45,485 nt of DNA from Bordetella parapertussis (GTDB lineage: Bacteria; Pseudomonadota; Gammaproteobacteria; Burkholderiales; JACQAP01): contig CAMDKM010000028.1 of assembly GCA_945900965.1 (NCBI GenBank), positions 1 to 45,485 of the forward strand. The letters are read 5' to 3'. The translations under genes and the position numbers were made by a program. The notes under the pieces were generated by a model, which was not told the origin of the DNA, ran no database searches, and saw only the letters and a list, made by a program, of their open reading frames with translations. Shown piece after piece: positions 27,677 through 35,535 of the stretch. Position 1 is the stretch's first letter, and each line of letters opens with the position of its first letter.

Positions 27677-28486
27677 CTAAGCGCGGGGCCCGAGGCCGAG
27701 GTCGGCCGAATAAGGATCGTGCGGGTAGTGAAAAGGCACCGGACCATCCGGTTCCCCATCGAGAAACTGCCGCACAAAGGGATCTGTCGAGGCACGCATC
27801 TCCGCGGTGGCGCTGGCGGCGCCGACCACGCTATCCGAGATCAGGTAGAGATAGTCGATAACCTTGAGCGCTTCCTCCGCGTCGTAAGAAACGACGATCG
27901 AGGTGGCGCCCAGAGCGTCGTTCAGACGGCGGATCAGGTTGCCGATCACGTTGCAGGAAATCGGATCGAGTCCGGAAAAAGGCTCGTCGTACATGATCAG
28001 CATCGGGTCGAGCGCGATCGCCCGCGCCAATCCAACGCGCCGCGCCATGCCGCCCGATAGTTCGGCCGGCATCAGATGCGACGCACCCCGCAGGCCCACT
28101 GCGGAGAGTTTCATCAGCACCAGATCGCGGATCATGCTCTCGGGCAGATCGGTATGCTCGCGCATCTGGAAGGCGATATTGTCGAATACCGACAAGTCGG
28201 TGAACAATCCTCCCAACTGAAACTGCATTCCCATCTTGCGCCGGAGCTGATACAGGGCGGTGCGGCTCAGTTCGTGTACGACCTGGCCATTGACCTTGAC
28301 GTAGCCTGCCGCCGGAGCGATCTGACCGCCGATCAGGCGCAACAGCGTCGATTTGCCGCAACCGCTTGCCCCCATGATGCCGACCACCTTGCCGCGCGGA
28401 ATCGTCAGGCTCACGCCTTTTAGCAATGGGCGGCCCGCGTATCCGAAGCGCAGATTGCTGATCTCGACAATATTTTCCGCTGTCAT
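27677..28486 (-). CDS. MlaF-like ABC ATPase, orphan, with altered H-loop
   Basis: Matches the cytoplasmic ATPase of the Mla phospholipid transporter. It has Walker A GASGCGKST (39-47), MlaF-type MQFQLGGLF Q-loop, LSGGM signature (143-147), Walker B LIMYDEPFSGLDP, and the characteristic MlaF tail FLDGEPDGPVPFHYP. The switch histidine is Tyr201 (VVSYDAEE; codon TAC instead of CAC), which normally cripples ATP hydrolysis. The usual downstream mlaE-D-C-B genes are missing; the next 700 bp hold a repeat and no gene. It could be a decaying remnant, a regulatory ATPase, or a second copy. Length of 269 is normal. Confidence 0.85.
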   Translation of the reverse strand: MTAENIVEISNLRFGYAGRPLLKGVSLTIPRGKVVGIMGASGCGKSTLLRLIGGQIAPAAGYVKVNGQVVHELSRTALYQLRRKMGMQFQLGGLFTDLSVFDNIAFQMREHTDLPESMIRDLVLMKLSAVGLRGASHLMPAELSGGMARRVGLARAIALDPMLIMYDEPFSGLDPISCNVIGNLIRRLNDALGATSIVVSYDAEEALKVIDYLYLISDSVVGAASATAEMRASTDPFVRQFLDGEPDGPVPFHYPHDPYSADLGLGPRA

Positions 28487-28596
28487 GGGGCTCTACCGAA
28501 TCCTTTCGCGCCAGTCTACCACCGGTCGCAATTTTCGAGTTGTGGACAAAAATTGAGGGCGGATTAATTTCTGGAAACTTGACCGATCGTCAAACA

Positions 28597-28608
28597 CACA
28601 AGCTTGTG
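28597..28608. promoter_or_regulatory. 12-bp perfect palindrome in the mlaF/oxidase divergent gap
   Basis: CACAAGCTTGTG is its own reverse complement. It lies in the 313-bp gap between divergent mlaF-like and multicopper oxidase genes. Function is unknown; an operator is possible. Confidence 0.3.
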
Positions 28609-28693
28609 CAAATCGAAATCTTCGCGTTCAAGTTTGTGCCGTCTTCCGCTGCGTAGCCCCCTACAACAGGTTCGGAATATCCCTACCCCGAAT

Positions 28694-28709
28694 ATCGGAT
28701 GATTCCGAT
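28694..28709. promoter_or_regulatory. dyad ATCGGA-TGAT-TCCGAT upstream of multicopper oxidase
   Basis: Perfect 6-bp arms with a 4-bp spacer about 90 bp before the oxidase start. A weaker dyad TTCGG...CCGAA precedes it at about 28672-28692. It is a candidate operator; no known copper-regulator box was recognised. Confidence 0.35.
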
Positions 28710-28799
28710 GTTTCCCCCCAATGAGTTGGCGTAATTTTGTCACAAAAGCAGGGCTCGAATTTTGGTTGACCGTTATGACGCAGCAATAGGGAGAGAGAC

Positions 28800-30563
28800 A
28801 TGTCAATTGAACGAGAAGCGCGTGTCGATGTAAATCGCCGCAAGGCGCTGAAACTGGGAGCCGGCGCACTGGCCGCGCCTTACGTCATCACGCCCCGCAA
28901 GGGGCTGGCACAGGTTGAACCGGTGATTCCTCCCAGCCCGCCAACCCAAGCGTGGGCCGAAGAGATCAAGTGGCCGCGCTCCAAGGAGCCTGTCTCAATG
29001 CTCTGGCCAACACCAGCGGGAAAAGCAAATATTTCCGGCGGAGCAAATGTCCCCGGCGGCGAATGCGGCCGTGGTCAGCATCAGGCCTGGGATCGGTTCG
29101 GCGACAACACGCTGCTGTACGAAATGCGGGTCAGGGAGGCATCTCACCGCTTGAACACCGCCTATCCGAGCTCAAACATTTGGGGGTTCGATAGCCAATA
29201 TCCCGGGCCGGTCTTTCGCAATTTCTACCGCAGGCCGGTATTGGTTCGAATCCACAACGAGCTCAACCCCGACTACGTGGGCTTCGGCACACCGGAGATC
29301 TCCACGCATCTCCATAACATGCACACCCCATCGGACAGCGACGGCTTTCCGGGAGATTTCTTCGGCACCAGAAAGTTCGGCCCTACCCTGACGGCGCCGG
29401 GGCAGTTCAGGGATCACTTCTACCCCATGGTCTACGCCGGCTGCACTGATCCTCAGTACGCCGCGACCGACGGCGATCCGCGCGAAGCGCTCGGCACCCT
29501 GTGGTATCACGACCATTGTATGGACTTCACGGCGGCCAATGTTGTCAGAGGTCTGGCCGGCTTTCACATCATGTACGACGAGCTGGATTCGAACGACGAA
29601 AACGACACCAATCCCGCCGCGCTGCGCCTGCCCAGCGGCGAATTCGATATGCCGCTCATGTTTCAGGATTTGCGCATCGATCCGAATACCTACCAGGTGG
29701 TATTCGATCAACTGAGCCCGGAAGGCGTGGTCGGCGACAAGATTCCCGTCAACGGCATCATAGAGCCGTTCATGAAGGTGGCAAGGCGCAAGTACCGCTT
29801 ACGGCTGCTGAACGGCGGGCCTTCGCGCAACTACGAGTTCTACCTGGTCACTGCGACCAATGCCATCCAGACCTTTACCTACATCGCCAACGACGGCAAT
29901 TTGCTGCCCGCGCCCCTGCTCAACCGCAAAAATGTGCGCCTGGGGGTCGCCGAGCGCGGCGATATCGTGGTGGATTTCAGCAAGTATCCGCTGGGCACCG
30001 AGCTTTATCTCATTAACCGTCTGAGGCAGACGGATACGCGCAAACCCGACGAGGATCTGCTGAGCACATCAACGGCCCCCAAGCTGCTCAAGTTCATCGT
30101 CGACCGCGAGCCGCCCGAAGCCGATAATTCCCGCGTCCCATCGGTGCTGCGCGCGCTGCCGAATTTGCCCGATCTGTCGCTGCTGCGCACCCGCAGCTGG
30201 ACTTTCAAACGGGAAAACGGGGTCTGGACGGTCAACGGCCGGTTGTTCGATGTCCATAGGGTCAGTGCCCAGATTCCCAAGGGCTCGGCGGAAATTTGGA
30301 ATCTGCATAACGGTGGCGGCGGCTGGCTGCATCCGGTGCACATTCACTTCGAGGAGGGGCGCATCCTCCGCAGATGGGTGGAAGGGAAGGAGGTGCCGGT
30401 GCCCGACCACGAACGAGGGCGCAAAGATGTGTACGTGCTCGGTCCGAATGATTCGGTCCGGCTCGTCATGCGCTTTCGCGACTTTCCCGGCAAGTTCCCC
30501 ACGCATTGCCATAATGTCTATCACGAAGACCACGCCATGATGTTCCGCTGGGACATCGTCTGA
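28800..30563 (+). CDS. Tat-exported multicopper oxidase
   Basis: Laccase/bilirubin-oxidase-like enzyme coupling one-electron oxidations to four-electron O2 reduction in the periplasm. The twin-arginine signal is RRKALKLGAGALAAP (residues 13-27). All copper motifs are present: HLH (170-172), WYHDH (235-239), HPVHIH (511-516) and HCHNVYHEDHAMM (569-581) with the T1 axial Met. ATG 28800 follows a strong AGGGAGAGAG ribosome site. The physiological substrate is not evident; metal, phenolic or inorganic electron donors are all possible. The Sco1-type gene 25 bp downstream would help copper loading. Confidence 0.93.
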   Translation: MSIEREARVDVNRRKALKLGAGALAAPYVITPRKGLAQVEPVIPPSPPTQAWAEEIKWPRSKEPVSMLWPTPAGKANISGGANVPGGECGRGQHQAWDRFGDNTLLYEMRVREASHRLNTAYPSSNIWGFDSQYPGPVFRNFYRRPVLVRIHNELNPDYVGFGTPEISTHLHNMHTPSDSDGFPGDFFGTRKFGPTLTAPGQFRDHFYPMVYAGCTDPQYAATDGDPREALGTLWYHDHCMDFTAANVVRGLAGFHIMYDELDSNDENDTNPAALRLPSGEFDMPLMFQDLRIDPNTYQVVFDQLSPEGVVGDKIPVNGIIEPFMKVARRKYRLRLLNGGPSRNYEFYLVTATNAIQTFTYIANDGNLLPAPLLNRKNVRLGVAERGDIVVDFSKYPLGTELYLINRLRQTDTRKPDEDLLSTSTAPKLLKFIVDREPPEADNSRVPSVLRALPNLPDLSLLRTRSWTFKRENGVWTVNGRLFDVHRVSAQIPKGSAEIWNLHNGGGGWLHPVHIHFEEGRILRRWVEGKEVPVPDHERGRKDVYVLGPNDSVRLVMRFRDFPGKFPTHCHNVYHEDHAMMFRWDIV

Positions 30564-30588
30564 AGGCCGCGCACAAGGAGGCACGATC

Positions 30589-31251
30589 ATGGAAAATACC
30601 GCATTTACCCGCAGAAACCTTGTCGCCGGTCTGGCCGCCATAGGGGCCGTCGCACTGGCCGCCCGTACTCAAGGGCCCGAAGCCGCGAAACAACAACCCG
30701 CGCCGACGGCGGGAAGATGGAACCAGGCTTGGCCAAACTGCACGCTGACCACGCACGACGGTCGTCAGGTCAAGTTCTACGACGACTTGATTCGCAACAA
30801 ACTGGTCGTCATCAACGTCATGTTCGCCCGCTGCTTTGGCATCTGTCCCATGATGACCAGGAATTTGTTGAACGTGCAGAGCATGCTGGGAAATCGCGTG
30901 GGCAAGGAAGTATTCATGTATTCCATCACGCTCCGGCCCGAGGAAGACACCCCGGGCGTGTTGAAGGAGTATGCGGAGATGCATGAGGTCAAGCCCGGCT
31001 GGCAATTTCTCACCGGCAGGCCCGCCGACATCGAATCCGTGCGCAATAAACTGGGCTTTTATGACCCCGACCCGGAATTGGACCGCAATCCCGATACGCA
31101 CACCGGCGCATTGAAAATCGGCAACGATGCCTACCAACGTTGGGCGATGGCCCCCTCCCTAGCGGAACCCAGGCAGATCGTGACATCGATCCTGCACCTG
31201 GATCGCACGCAGAGTGCTCAGGCGCTGTCCAAAGCGCTGAATCAGGCGTGA
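30589..31251 (+). CDS. SCO1/SenC-family copper chaperone/redox protein
   Basis: Thioredoxin-fold protein. The copper site is complete: Cys82 and Cys86 in CFGICP, plus His171 in DTHTGALKIG. The N-terminus TRRNLVAGLAAIGAVALAA is a Tat-like signal or membrane anchor, matching the Tat export of the adjacent oxidase. AAGGAGG lies about 7 nt before ATG 30589. Family members deliver copper to the CuA site of cytochrome oxidases; here the partner is more likely the multicopper oxidase encoded just upstream, an inference from the operon. Confidence 0.92.
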   Translation: MENTAFTRRNLVAGLAAIGAVALAARTQGPEAAKQQPAPTAGRWNQAWPNCTLTTHDGRQVKFYDDLIRNKLVVINVMFARCFGICPMMTRNLLNVQSMLGNRVGKEVFMYSITLRPEEDTPGVLKEYAEMHEVKPGWQFLTGRPADIESVRNKLGFYDPDPELDRNPDTHTGALKIGNDAYQRWAMAPSLAEPRQIVTSILHLDRTQSAQALSKALNQA

Positions 31252-31385
31252 ATGGCTGAAGGAGTGAAGGAGTGAATGAGTGAATGAGTGAAGGCGTGAC
31301 AGGTGAACGGTTAACGGCCAGAACTTACTGCGCGCCGCTATTCGGCGCTCCACCCCTCGCCCCTCGTTCCTCTCCCTTCTCCCCT
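31250..31385 (+). repeat. dispersed repeat family R1, copy C, with 8-bp tandem repeats
   Basis: It opens with four tandem 8-mers GAGTGAA(G/T) at 31262-31293. Next come GCGTGACAGGTGAACGG, the hairpin CTGCGCGCCGCTATTCGGCG with CTCC, and CACCCCTCGCCCCTCG. The order matches copies A and B. It starts at the SCO stop codon, between convergent genes. Confidence 0.75.
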
Positions 31386-31436
31386 GTCCGGAAGTACGTC
31401 CGGCAGAGGAAAGAAGCGGCCGACACTTGAAGGCAT

Positions 31437-31467
31437 AAAAAAAAGGCCGCGAACTTCGCGGCCTTTT
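31437..31467. terminator. bidirectional intrinsic terminator between sco-like gene and rplI
   Basis: Perfect stem AAGGCCGCGAA/TTCGCGGCCTT with T5 on the plus side and, from A8 at 31437-31444, T8 on the minus side. It ends both the ribosomal operon and the oxidase-sco operon. Confidence 0.93.
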
Positions 31468-31490
31468 TCTGATTCCCTAACAGGAAACAA

Positions 31491-31952
31491 TCAACTCGCT
31501 GCTTCGCCCAGCACCGACACCGTAATGGTGGCGGTGACGTCGGCGTGGAGATCCAGCGTAATCGGAAAATCGCCCACCTGCTTGAGCGGCCCTTGCGGCA
31601 GACGCACCATGGATTTGGTGACGTCGTGACCCTGGGTCTTAAGCGTTTCGGCGATGTCGAAGTTGGTAACCGAACCGAACAATCGGCCATCCACCCCGGC
31701 TTTTTGGGTGATCTGGATCATCAGGCCATCGAGCTTGGTGGCACGTTCCTGGGCTTGCGCCAGCGACTTGCCCTGAGCCGCCTCGAGCTCGGCGCGGCGC
31801 TGCTGGAATTCCGCAATGGCCTTGTCCGTGGCGCGTTTCGCCTTGCCCTGCGGAATCAGAAAATTGCGCGCGAAGCCGTCCTTGACCTTGACGATATCGC
31901 CAAGCTGACCAAGGTTGTGAATCTTTTCCATCAGAATTATCTGCATGCTCAT
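31491..31952 (-). CDS. rplI: 50S ribosomal protein L9
   Basis: The N-terminal rRNA-binding domain reads [21 protein letters not shown] followed by the conserved [14 protein letters not shown] long connecting helix (about 45-80) and the C-terminal domain ([14 protein letters not shown]) follow. Full length, 153 residues. ATG 31952 is chosen because GAGGA lies 8 nt upstream; the family-like MQII start two codons on is the alternative. Last gene of the rpsF operon. Confidence 0.98.
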   Translation of the reverse strand: MSMQIILMEKIHNLGQLGDIVKVKDGFARNFLIPQGKAKRATDKAIAEFQQRRAELEAAQGKSLAQAQERATKLDGLMIQITQKAGVDGRLFGSVTNFDIAETLKTQGHDVTKSMVRLPQGPLKQVGDFPITLDLHADVTATITVSVLGEAAS

Positions 31953-31963
31953 GCTGGTCGTCC

Positions 31964-32242
31964 TCAGTGCAGGTCGGTGTAGGGCATCAGCGCCAGAAAG
32001 CGCGCGCGTTTGATGGCGACCGACAACTGACGCTGGAAATGCGTCTTGGTGCCGGTGATACGCGCCGGGATGATGCGGCCATTTTCGTTGATGAAGTCTT
32101 TGAGGATTTCGACATCCTTGTAGTCGACTTCCTTGATACCTTCCGCCGTGAAGCGGCAGAATTTGCGACGCCGGAACAAGGGGCGGTTATTGCGCTCCTT
32201 GCCCTTGTCCTTGCCTTTGCTTTTCGCTCCGAATCTTGCCAT
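31964..32242 (-). CDS. rpsR: 30S ribosomal protein S18
   Basis: 92 residues. The conserved core [28 protein letters not shown] and [19 protein letters not shown] is complete, with the usual basic N-terminal extension of Betaproteobacteria. It sits 4 nt after priB and 11 nt before rplI, so is co-transcribed. S18 pairs with S6 on the 30S platform. Confidence 0.98.
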   Translation of the reverse strand: MARFGAKSKGKDKGKERNNRPLFRRRKFCRFTAEGIKEVDYKDVEILKDFINENGRIIPARITGTKTHFQRQLSVAIKRARFLALMPYTDLH

Positions 32243-32246
32243 TTTC

Positions 32247-32549
32247 CTATGTCCTCGCTATTTCGAATTGGGTTACATGAAACGTCGGTTGTCTCGAGTG
32301 GCGATTGCGCATCGCGAGAAACCCTTCAAATTGGTAGTGCCCCTCGGGCGTCGCCCTGCTTAACGATTCCGCTGCCGTGCCCAGTGCCACACAGGCGATT
32401 TCCAGAAGTATTTTTCTGGGCAGCCCCGCTTCCTGTTGTTCTGAGTCATGGGCAACCCGGAAATTCAAGGCCGGTATTCCGGCGGGCGTAAATCGCAAGG
32501 GGTCGCGCTCGACGAATTTTCCCGTCAGCACCACCCGGTTCTGGTTCAC
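32247..32549 (-). CDS. priB: primosomal replication protein N
   Basis: 100-residue OB-fold single-strand DNA-binding protein of replication restart, working with Pri[28 protein letters not shown] is the PriB/SSB-like start; [14 protein letters not shown] and FHVTQFE are conserved. GTG 32549 has GAGGA six nt upstream. Position between rpsF and rpsR is the standard arrangement of Beta- and Gammaproteobacteria. Confidence 0.95.
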   Translation of the reverse strand: MNQNRVVLTGKFVERDPLRFTPAGIPALNFRVAHDSEQQEAGLPRKILLEIACVALGTAAESLSRATPEGHYQFEGFLAMRNRHSRQPTFHVTQFEIART

Positions 32550-32555
32550 CTGTCC

Positions 32556-32981
32556 TCAGGCAGCCTCGACAGGTTCCGGTTTCTCGCCGGCATCCGGACG
32601 GCTCGCAACCTCGGCCCTCGCGCCGTCGCCCCTGGCGGCATCGCCGACCACGGTGCGGGACTTTTCTTCCTTCATCATCGGGGAAGGTTCGGTCACGGCG
32701 CGGCTCATGTTGACGATCAGGTGACGGATCACCGCATCATTGAACTTGTAGGCGTGTTCGAGTTCGGTCAGGGTTTCGGCGTCGCACTCGATGTTCATGA
32801 GCACGTAATGCGCCTTGTGGACTTTCTGGATCGGGAACGCCAGTTGGCGGCGGCCCCAGTCTTCCAGGCGGTGGATAACGCCACTTCGGGAGGTGACCAT
32901 CTGGCGATAGCGCTCGATCATGCCGGGCACCTGCTCGCTCTGGTCGGGATGGACGATAAAAACGACTTCGTAATGCCGCAT
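32556..32981 (-). CDS. rpsF: 30S ribosomal protein S6
   Basis: 141 residues. [18 protein letters not shown] and the [24 protein letters not shown] strand region are diagnostic. The C-terminus after about residue 100 is an acidic low-complexity tail of the kind seen in proteobacterial S6. ATG 32981 has AAGGAG at 8 nt. First gene of the operon; the S6-S18 complex often represses its own mRNA. Confidence 0.98.
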   Translation of the reverse strand: MRHYEVVFIVHPDQSEQVPGMIERYRQMVTSRSGVIHRLEDWGRRQLAFPIQKVHKAHYVLMNIECDAETLTELEHAYKFNDAVIRHLIVNMSRAVTEPSPMMKEEKSRTVVGDAARGDGARAEVASRPDAGEKPEPVEAA

Positions 32982-33023
32982 TGTTTGATCTCCTTATGGG
33001 TGAGCCCCTCACGGGGGCGGAAA

Positions 33024-33051
33024 GCCTCCCGGGATGCGGCCCCGGTGAGGC
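33024..33051 (-). promoter_or_regulatory. candidate S6:S18 autoregulatory leader hairpin
   Basis: In the rpsF 5' UTR the minus strand folds as GCCTC-A-CCGGG / CCCGG-GAGGC with loop GCCGCAT. The exposed CCG recalls the CCG recognised by the S6:S18 complex in known leaders. A second stem GCCCC/GGGGC follows closer to the start codon. Confidence 0.35.
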
Positions 33052-33064
33052 AAGGAAGCGCGCG

Positions 33065-33092
33065 ATTATACCGATAAACGCTTGAAGATCAA
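33065..33092 (-). promoter_or_regulatory. promoter of the rpsF operon
   Basis: Minus strand TTGATC (33087-33092), 16-bp spacer, consensus TATAAT (33065-33070). Start about 33058, leaving a leader of about 77 nt. Confidence 0.8.
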
Positions 33093-33124
33093 CCACCTTG
33101 CTTTAGAGAGTGAAAAACGCGCTT

Positions 33125-33286
33125 AACACGAAGGTGCACGAATACCCTCGCGATAGCGTGGAGTACCCTTTTAGGAAAATACGAAGGGTCACGAAGTAAA
33201 TCCATTTCAGGAAAACCCGGGGCAGAATTTATTTGTACTTGCTTTCCTTCGTGTCCTTCGTGAAAACCTTCGTGTACCTTCGTGTT
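33125..33286. repeat. inverted-repeat element (CACGAAGG type)
   Basis: Outer arms AACACGAAGGTGCACGAA (33125-33142) and the reverse complement of 33269-33286 match at 17 of 18 positions. An inner pair lies at about 33181-33200 (ACGAAGGGTCACGAAG) and 33243-33262. The element fills the gap between the rpsF promoter and the 3' end of the acyl-CoA dehydrogenase gene. Confidence 0.8.
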
Positions 33287-33310
33287 GAAGAGTTTTGCGT
33301 TTCAGTCGAG

Positions 33311-34489
33311 TCAACTGAAAGCTGCGATCCCGGTCTGGGCACGCCCGAGAATCAGGGCATGAACATCATGGGTGCCCTCGTAGGTATTCACGGTTTCCAG
33401 ATTGACCAGATGGCGCATGACATGAAACTCGTCCGAAATGCCGTTCCCGCCATGCATGTCGCGCGCGGTCCTGGCGATATCGAGCGCCTTGCCGCAGGAG
33501 TTGCGTTTGATGAGCGACACCATTTCCGGCGTCGCGGCATGATCGTCCATCAATCGCCCGACCCGCAGGGCCATCTGCAATCCGGCGGCAATTTCGGTCT
33601 GCATGTTGGCGAGTTTCAACTGGATCAACTGATTGGCCGCCAGCGGACGCCCGAACTGCTTGCGGTCGAGCGTGTACTGACGTGCCGCGTGCCAGCAAAA
33701 TTCCGCCGCGCCCAGGGCGCCCCAGGCAATCCCATAGCGCGCCTTGTTCAGACAGGAAAACGGGCCTTTTAACCCGCTCACGCCCGGCAGCAGGTTCGCC
33801 TCGGGCACCATCACGTCGTCCATCACGATCTCGCCGGTGGCCGACGCGCGCAGACTCAACTTGCCTTCGATCTTCGGGGTGGTGAGCCCTTTCATCCCGC
33901 GCTCGAGAAGGAAGCCGCGAATCACGCCCGCCTCGTCCTTGGCCCAAACCACCATCACGTCGGCAATCGGCGAATTGGTGATCCACATCTTGGACCCGCG
34001 CAGCCGGTAGCCTCCGGCGACTTTTGTCGCCCGGGTAGCCATGCTGCCTGGGTCGGAACCATGGTCCGGTTCGGTCAGCCCGAAACACCCCACCAGATCC
34101 CCTTTGGCAAGGGCGGGCAGAAATTTATCCTTCTGCGCTTCGCCGCCAAAAGCATGAATCGGATGCATCACCAGCGAGGACTGCACGCTCATCGCCGAGC
34201 GATACCCCGAATCCACCCGCTCGACTTCGCGCGCAATCAACCCATAGGCGACATGGCTCACGCCGGCGCAACCGTAGCCCTCGATGGTCGGACCGAGGTA
34301 ACCCATCTTGCCAAAGGCCCGCATGATTTCGCGGTCGAATTTCTCGTGGCGGCTGGCCATCAGCACGCCCGGCATCAGGTCAGACTGGCAGAAGGTGCGC
34401 GCCGAGTCGCGGATCAGCCGCTCCTCGTCGGTAAGCTGGGCGTCCAGCAAAAGCGGGTCTTCCCATACAAAACTTGGCTTGGTGCTCAT
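33311..34489 (-). CDS. gcdH: glutaryl-CoA dehydrogenase (acyl-CoA dehydrogenase family)
   Basis: FAD enzyme that dehydrogenates and decarboxylates glutaryl-CoA to crotonyl-CoA in lysine/tryptophan and aromatic degradation. [34 protein letters not shown] and [23 protein letters not shown] are GcdH-like. The catalytic base is Glu371 in [17 protein letters not shown]. 392 residues is the family length. The GcdH label rather than a generic acyl-CoA dehydrogenase rests on these motifs by memory. It stands alone between the ribosomal operon and crcB. The 174-bp upstream gap holds no gene. Confidence 0.88.
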   Translation of the reverse strand: MSTKPSFVWEDPLLLDAQLTDEERLIRDSARTFCQSDLMPGVLMASRHEKFDREIMRAFGKMGYLGPTIEGYGCAGVSHVAYGLIAREVERVDSGYRSAMSVQSSLVMHPIHAFGGEAQKDKFLPALAKGDLVGCFGLTEPDHGSDPGSMATRATKVAGGYRLRGSKMWITNSPIADVMVVWAKDEAGVIRGFLLERGMKGLTTPKIEGKLSLRASATGEIVMDDVMVPEANLLPGVSGLKGPFSCLNKARYGIAWGALGAAEFCWHAARQYTLDRKQFGRPLAANQLIQLKLANMQTEIAAGLQMALRVGRLMDDHAATPEMVSLIKRNSCGKALDIARTARDMHGGNGISDEFHVMRHLVNLETVNTYEGTHDVHALILGRAQTGIAAFS

Positions 34490-34663
34490 GTCGCGGTTTC
34501 AGAGTTTTTTGCATTGTACTGGCGCCACGGCCCGACGTCAGACTTGCCCGCACGAGCGGGCTTTACATCACCTTGGAATAACCCTCCCGCTGCCGGCGCA
34601 AGGGTGCCGCTGGCGCAATACTACTTGAGTTGAATCTGGCGGCCTGTCGGCAGGTCACATAAC

Positions 34664-35047
34664 CTATGCGCTAAGACTGCGCACCGTGGCAATGCCCAGA
34701 ACGGTCAGGATGATGGACCCGACCAAGTGACTCGAAATCATCAGCATGGCCCAGGCATAACGGCTTTGCGCCAACAGCCCGACCGCCTCCGCCGAGAACG
34801 AAGAAAATGTGGTGAGGCCACCGAGAAAACCGGTAATCACAAACAGCCGCATTTCCTGCGGCAAGCCGCCGTGCTGGGAGAACATCTCGACGGCAACCCC
34901 AATCAGATAACCGCCAATCAGATTGGCGGCCAGCGTTCCCATCGGCATCAGCGGCGTGACGGCATGCAGCGCCGATCCCAACCACCACCGCATCCAGGCC
35001 CCCAGCGCCGCGCCAGCGCCAACCGCAATAAATCCCGCAGCACTCAT
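34664..35047 (-). CDS. crcB: fluoride channel CrcB/FluC
   Basis: 127-residue inner-membrane protein with four helices, forming antiparallel dimers that export fluoride. Signatures are GAALGAWMRWWLG, GTLAANLIGGYLIG (pore Asn) and GFLGGLTTFSSFSAEA (Phe box and Na+ site). ATG 35047 is the natural start. The 5' region to 35140 was checked for a fluoride riboswitch and no matching core was found. Confidence 0.96.
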   Translation of the reverse strand: MSAAGFIAVGAGAALGAWMRWWLGSALHAVTPLMPMGTLAANLIGGYLIGVAVEMFSQHGGLPQEMRLFVITGFLGGLTTFSSFSAEAVGLLAQSRYAWAMLMISSHLVGSIILTVLGIATVRSLSA

Positions 35048-35082
35048 GTCTCACTCCGATCCAATTGCCGATTACACATCAT

Positions 35083-35108
35083 AAACCGGGAAGCGCCCTG
35101 CCCGGTTT
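35083..35108. promoter_or_regulatory. dyad in the crcB 5' region
   Basis: AAACCGGG (35083-35090) and CCCGGTTT (35101-35108) form a perfect 8-bp stem with a 10-nt loop, 36 bp before crcB. There is no T-run on either strand; it may be an operator or mRNA structure. Confidence 0.35.
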
Positions 35109-35183
35109 CGCAATACTCAGGAAGGCGGTTACCTCCGTTTTTCTACCCCCACGTTAGCCCTCGCAAATCGGATCGCCATGTAC

Positions 35184-35202
35184 ATAGCGTATCCGCTATA
35201 AT
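35184..35202 (+). promoter_or_regulatory. toxin-antitoxin promoter with overlapping operator
   Basis: Consensus -10 TATAAT at 35197-35202. A perfect dyad ATAGCG-TATC-CGCTAT (35184-35199) overlaps it, ideally placed for repression by the downstream HTH antitoxin. The GTG start is at 35209, so the transcript would be leaderless or nearly so. The -35 is poor. Confidence 0.6.
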
Positions 35203-35208
35203 ACAGTC

Positions 35209-35535
35209 GTGAACTGGAAAGTCACCTTTTACAGTGATCGCGTAGAGGCCGAGATCAACGCACTGCCAGTCGGCCTTGTTGCTCGCTTTGTGCGATACGG
35301 CGAGCGCATGGAGATCTATGGGCCAGACCTCGGAATGCCCCACACTCGTTCTATGGGTGATGGCTTATTCGAGTTGAGACTCAAGGCCGCTGAAGGGATT
35401 GCACATGTATTCTTTTGCACAGTAGTGGAGCGGCAAATCGTTATGCTCCACCAATTCGTAAAGAAGAGCGAAAAGACACCAAAGAGGGAACTCAAGGTCG
35501 CGCGGAATCGAATGAAGGAAATCAAAGATGACTAG
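35209..35535 (+). CDS. HigB/RelE-type toxin (Gp49-like family)
   Basis: 108-residue small basic protein. WKVTFYSDRVEAEINALPVGL, LGMPHTRSMGDGLFELRLKAAEG and HVFFCTVVERQIVMLHQFVKKSEKTPKRELKVA are the pattern of phage-derived Gp49-like/HigB toxins, ribosome-dependent mRNA interferases. GTG 35209 fits the family start (WKV near the N-terminus). Its end overlaps the antitoxin start by 8 bp, toxin first as in higBA. Activity is inferred from the family. Confidence 0.88.
   Translation: MNWKVTFYSDRVEAEINALPVGLVARFVRYGERMEIYGPDLGMPHTRSMGDGLFELRLKAAEGIAHVFFCTVVERQIVMLHQFVKKSEKTPKRELKVARNRMKEIKDD

Noticed and set aside
29230-29245. tRNA T-arm-like GGTTCGAATCC
   Set aside because: Falls inside the multicopper oxidase coding sequence and no cloverleaf can be formed around it.
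31262-31293. Tandem 8-mers considered as a CRISPR or phase-variable tract
   Set aside because: Units are directly adjacent without spacers and lie after a stop codon outside any promoter; part of repeat R1.
35048-35160. Fluoride riboswitch before crcB
   Set aside because: The region was read for the conserved GATGG-type core and pseudoknot strands; only a simple AAACCGGG dyad is present.
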